This document shows positions 61,585 through 64,000 of a stretch of 64,000 nucleotides of DNA, in pieces; positions within the stretch are counted from its first letter, which is position 1; each line of letters starts with the position of its first letter. The notes below the pieces were generated by a model that saw only the letters and a list, made by a program, of their open reading frames with translations, was not told where the DNA came from and did no database searches. Both the position numbers and the translations under genes were made by a program. The stretch is from an uncultured Bacteroidia bacterium (lineage in GTDB: Bacteria; Bacteroidota; Bacteroidia; Bacteroidales; UBA932): assembly GCA_902789395.1 (NCBI GenBank), contig CADANY010000001.1, positions 62,001 through 126,000 of the forward strand. Reading direction: 5' to 3'.

Positions 61585-62451
61585 ATGGCAGACTCTACAG
61601 TTCTTTACACGCCTGATTCTCAGGCGAACAACGTCCTTCCTTGGATGTTGGCAGGTCAAAACAATGGTGGCCTGTTCGGTGGTAACGGCTGGGGCGGTGG
61701 CATTCTCGGCTTCTTCCTCGGTCTCCTCTTCGGAAACGGTTGGGGTGGTTTTGGAAATGGCTTTGGCGGCTGGGGCGGAGGCTCCGGTGCAGGATTCCTT
61801 TCCAACCAGATCTCAAACGATTCCGGTCGCGAACTTCTGATGAACGCGATCAACTCAAACGGCGAGGCTTCCAGGGCCGCTGTCCAGAACCTCGCTACGG
61901 CTCTCGGGCAGGATTTCAACCTTGTCAACAGCGCAGTTCAGACCCTCCAGAGCGGTCTATCTACCCTTGCGATGCAGCAGGCGGTTTCCGTTCCGCAGAT
62001 CATCAACTCCATCCAGTCCGGTAACTCTGCCCTTGCAAGCCAGCTTGCCTCTTGTTGCTGCGAGAACCGTTTGGCTATTTGTGAACAGACCAACACGCTT
62101 GGAACGGCGATCACCGGTGCAAGTCAGCGCAATGTGGATGCGATCTCTGATCTCAAGACTACGATGGTCAAGGAGTTCTGTGACGCGAAAGAGCGGGATA
62201 TGCAGAACGAGATCAATCGTCAGGGAGACATCATCACCCAGCTCCGCAGCCAGATTAGCAACGACAAGCAGACGGAGGCATTTACCTCTGCGTTCAACGT
62301 GCTCAACCAGAAGATCACCGACCTCGCGGCTCGCCAGCCAAACACGGTCCCTGTTCAGTGGCCTGCACTGACGGCGGTTAACACCACTCCTTACGTGAAT
62401 GGTGGTTACTACGGAAATGGTTGGGGCTTCGGTAATGGCGTTAACTTTTAA
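61585..62451 (+). CDS. Glycine-rich phage protein with CCC motif
   Basis: 288 residues. N-terminal glycine/tryptophan-rich hydrophobic stretch (NGGLFGGNGWGGGILGFFLGLLFGNGWGG), then a helical part (NAINSNGEASRAAVQNLATALGQDFNLV), the conserved cysteine cluster ASCCCENRLAICEQTN near residue 155 and a coiled coil, ending in another Gly-rich tail. The class is frequent in gut phages; I know no proven function. Virion surface, head-fibre or membrane-associated role are possible. Confidence 0.6.
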   Translation: MADSTVLYTPDSQANNVLPWMLAGQNNGGLFGGNGWGGGILGFFLGLLFGNGWGGFGNGFGGWGGGSGAGFLSNQISNDSGRELLMNAINSNGEASRAAVQNLATALGQDFNLVNSAVQTLQSGLSTLAMQQAVSVPQIINSIQSGNSALASQLASCCCENRLAICEQTNTLGTAITGASQRNVDAISDLKTTMVKEFCDAKERDMQNEINRQGDIITQLRSQISNDKQTEAFTSAFNVLNQKITDLAARQPNTVPVQWPALTAVNTTPYVNGGYYGNGWGFGNGVNF

Positions 62452-62463
62452 GGAGGTAAAGCC

Positions 62464-62805
62464 ATGTTCGGGTGCATGAACGTAATAAGCAACATAAACG
62501 GAATCCCGTATTTGCGTACAAGTTCGGTTTCTGTTGGGACTGACACAGTGGATTTCAGTCTTGGCTTCCGTCGTATCCCGCCCGTTGGTTATATCACCAT
62601 AAACATCGCGGACGCAATACCGACAGGAACAACCGGCACCCTGCCTGTGCGATTTACTCTCAATGGAAATACCAGGAACCTGACGTTTTTCGGCGGAGCA
62701 AACGTAACAGCAGCGGACCTTGAAGGGACCGGTATACTAACCGTATTTTACGATTGGTATTCTGGGACACTTCAGGTTATCTCTCTTAGCCCGGCAACGG
62801 CCTAA
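62464..62805 (+). CDS. Conserved phage protein, beta-rich
   Basis: 113 residues. MNVISNINGIPYLRTSSVSVGTDTVDF, ADAIPTGTTGTLPVRFTLNGNTRNLTF, and ILTVFYDWYSGTLQVISL describe a small beta-sandwich. It follows the glycine-rich gene by 12 bp and is seen in this order in other Bacteroidetes phages. Likely part of the same surface complex; function unknown. An internal ATG at 62476 is an alternative start. Confidence 0.55.
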   Translation: MFGCMNVISNINGIPYLRTSSVSVGTDTVDFSLGFRRIPPVGYITINIADAIPTGTTGTLPVRFTLNGNTRNLTFFGGANVTAADLEGTGILTVFYDWYSGTLQVISLSPATA

Positions 62806-62808
62806 GAA

Positions 62809-63471
62809 TTAGATATCAGAGTTCTTTGACATACTGATAAGAGATTCGTAGTCGGATAGGTACATCCACTGGAATCCTTTGTGGCTCTTTAGGTGTCCGT
62901 TGCACACTCGATGGATTGCAGAATGGTTGTATCCTTTGCTTTCAAGTTCGCTCATCGAGTCTAACACGCGAATGAGTTTTCCATTAAACAATTGTACGAT
63001 TTTTCTTCTATTCGGAGCGGGATTCCCTTTTCTACAACGAGATTGTGCTTGTTTGTGGTGCGTTTTAGAATTATTCATTTTATAGTCACACCACTGGAGG
63101 TTGCTTGAGTTGTTGTTTTTAGGGTTATCGTCTATGTGGTCAACACATGGGTAATTATTTGGATTCGGAATAAAAGCACGGGCGACAACAACGTGAACAA
63201 GTTCTGTTGAGTGTTTGCCCCCTTCGACGAAAGTCATTCTCCGATATGGGGTGCTTGGCGCGATAGATGTGCTACAAATATGGGGTTTCATTTTTTTGCG
63301 AAATGGTTTCCCATTTCGCACATATTCAAATGAATTTCGGATAGTCGCGATCCTCGCAAAATTCGAAACAATGTACGAGCCTTCTCGACCGACAACATCT
63401 CTCCATTCTTCTCCTGGCAGAGCTACGCTCTGAATAAATTCTTCTTTTGTCATTTTGTCAACTATTAACAT
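62809..63471 (-). CDS. HNH homing endonuclease with NUMOD4
   Basis: 220 residues, opposite strand. NUMOD4 (EEWRDVVGREGSYIVSNFARIATIRN), HNH core (VHVVVARAFIPNPNNYPCVDHIDDNPKNNNSSNLQWCDYKMNNSKTH; the D-H pair and N residues present) and a NUMOD1-like C-terminal repeat (KIVQLFNGKLIRVLDSMSELESKGYNHSAIHRVCNG). Selfish element inserted between two phage genes without disrupting either. Start at 63471 or the ATG at 63453. Flanked on the upstream side by tandem hairpins. Confidence 0.9.
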   Translation of the reverse strand: MLIVDKMTKEEFIQSVALPGEEWRDVVGREGSYIVSNFARIATIRNSFEYVRNGKPFRKKMKPHICSTSIAPSTPYRRMTFVEGGKHSTELVHVVVARAFIPNPNNYPCVDHIDDNPKNNNSSNLQWCDYKMNNSKTHHKQAQSRCRKGNPAPNRRKIVQLFNGKLIRVLDSMSELESKGYNHSAIHRVCNGHLKSHKGFQWMYLSDYESLISMSKNSDI

Positions 63472-63495
63472 TATGTCAACGATGGAGAAAAGGGA

Positions 63496-63539
63496 AAGAG
63501 GCGTTGACGAACCTCTTGTCAGTAGGTCATGACTCCTAC
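63496..63539. terminator. Tandem small hairpins between HNH gene and next phage gene
   Basis: AAGAGG / CCTCTT (63496-63517) and GTAGG / CCTAC around TCATGACT (63522-63539). They lie between divergent starts, so a regulatory or insertion-footprint function is as likely as termination. Confidence 0.35.
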
Positions 63540-63575
63540 CTATTCCCTAATAACAAATATACAAATAATAATATT

Positions 63576-64000
63576 ATGTTCCAAGGAATTCAGCAGGGGA
63601 CATCCCTATATATTTTATACCGCAACGAGCCGCGAGTGGTGTCCGGCAACATTGTAAACGTTACGGGTCCGAAACCACCGAAGGCCAGCCAGGGCAATCC
63701 GATGGCCGCATTCGGAGGACTTGTAATGGAGGCTACTGTCTCGACTGGGAATGACACCACCTCTTTTGAGATTCCAGTTAACGCAACAACCGCAAACTAC
63801 CCGGACAAGGGCATTTTCATCAGTACCGATCGCACCGCAGTTGTAAGAGAGGTCGAGTCGATGGCAAACATGTCCAAACAGATCCTTTCTCAAGTCCCGA
63901 TGCACCAGAAGATGGTCACGGAGTGTGACAACCTTCTCTTGGAGTTGAATCCGGAGAAACAAAAGGAGGTCCAGACGGCGAAGGAGATGGCCGACCTCAA
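63576..64000 (+). CDS. Phage hypothetical protein, 5' part (truncated by window)
   Basis: Begins ATG TTC CAA GGA and stays open to the edge: 141 codons seen. MFQGIQQGTSLYILYRNEPRVVSGNIVNVTGPKPP, a beta-like domain (VMEATVSTGNDTTSFEIPVNATTANYPDKGIFIS), then a helical region with EVESMANMSKQILSQVPMHQKMVTECDNLLLELNPEKQKE. It continues the gene order glycine-rich/beta protein/this, known in related phages; role unknown. The frame is not closed in the window, so length cannot be judged. Confidence 0.65.
   Translation, partial: MFQGIQQGTSLYILYRNEPRVVSGNIVNVTGPKPPKASQGNPMAAFGGLVMEATVSTGNDTTSFEIPVNATTANYPDKGIFISTDRTAVVREVESMANMSKQILSQVPMHQKMVTECDNLLLELNPEKQKEVQTAKEMADL

Larger units (their letters stand above)
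12529..64000. mobile_element. Podovirus-like prophage, left end and >51 kb of body (right end outside window)
   Basis: From the tRNA-Gly 3' end to the window edge every recognisable gene is phage-like: tyrosine integrase, ejection proteins, stabiliser, lysis cassette, portal, TerL, scaffold, major capsid protein, fibres, homing endonucleases. No host housekeeping gene interrupts it. There is no tape measure, sheath, tube or baseplate, and a gp10-like stabiliser plus coiled-coil ejection proteins are present, which fits a short tail. All virion genes look intact, so an inducible prophage is plausible. Regulatory and replication genes and attR are not seen here. An integrated plasmid-like or domesticated element is less likely given the complete head set. 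Confidence 0.9.

Noticed and set aside
12738..64000. Diversity-generating retroelement expected beside gut phage fibre genes
   Set aside because: No reverse transcriptase and no template/variable repeat pair were seen in the window; one could exist beyond the right edge.

Overview
The window is a piece of a Bacteroidales-type chromosome (order Bacteroidales; genus not determinable by eye) with a large, still open prophage inserted at a tRNA-Gly gene. The host assignment rests on Bacteroidota-style promoters (TTTG, 19-20 bp, TAnnTTTG), very few Shine-Dalgarno sequences, and host gene families typical of the order: Mfa2/FimB-type fimbrial lipoprotein, DUF4493/DUF6359-type lipoprotein, lipid-anchored M16 peptidase.

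Positions 1-12455 are host. They hold the end of a fimbrial gene cluster, an NlpC/P60 hydrolase, a MATE transporter, two tandem tRNA-Lys genes, a GDP-mannose-forming guanylyltransferase, aspartate ammonia-lyase, two unrecognised genes, a double M16 metallopeptidase lipoprotein and a secreted lipoprotein. tRNA-Gly(CCC) at 12456-12528 is the probable attachment site: a tyrosine recombinase of the Bacteroidetes phage type begins 209 bp beyond it, behind six exact-period 11-bp iterons.

From about 12.5 kb to the right edge everything reads as phage. The set (portal, TerL, scaffold, capsid, gp10-like stabiliser, ejection proteins, many fibres; no tape measure, sheath or tube) indicates a short-tailed, podovirus-like particle. 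Layout: integrase; small connector-like genes (14.0-16.1 kb); coiled-coil ejection proteins and a 5282-residue polyvalent giant protein (16.3-33.9 kb); packaged-DNA stabiliser-like protein; holin/spanin-like/GH108 lysis genes (36.7-38.0 kb); portal (38.6 kb); a leftward operon carrying TerL and a rhomboid-like membrane protein (44.0-40.7 kb); scaffold, major capsid protein and connectors (44.1-48.4 kb); a long run of fibre genes with a CotH-kinase-like and an SGNH-hydrolase-like protein (48.4-61.0 kb); a structured non-coding stretch and an HTH gene; glycine-rich and other phage hypotheticals. Two homing endonucleases (GIY-YIG and HNH) have invaded. Repressor, replication genes and attR are not seen and presumably lie beyond the right edge.

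The most interesting signals are: (1) an 18-bp box (TTTTGGTAAAGATAGACC) in front of five rightward virion/lysis operons, each exactly 25 bp upstream of a TTTG/TTCG -7 element, which looks like a phage late regulon; (2) a giant ejected-type protein whose domains are separated by eight copies of an (I/V/L)(R/M)FS motif and which carries two HExxH zincin motifs, a perfect JAMM motif and eight MORN-like units; (3) a major capsid protein with an N-terminal membrane/signal segment together with a phage-encoded rhomboid-like protease candidate; (4) a CotH-kinase-like protein in the fibre module; (5) a nested, mutually exclusive RNA fold at 60989-61154.
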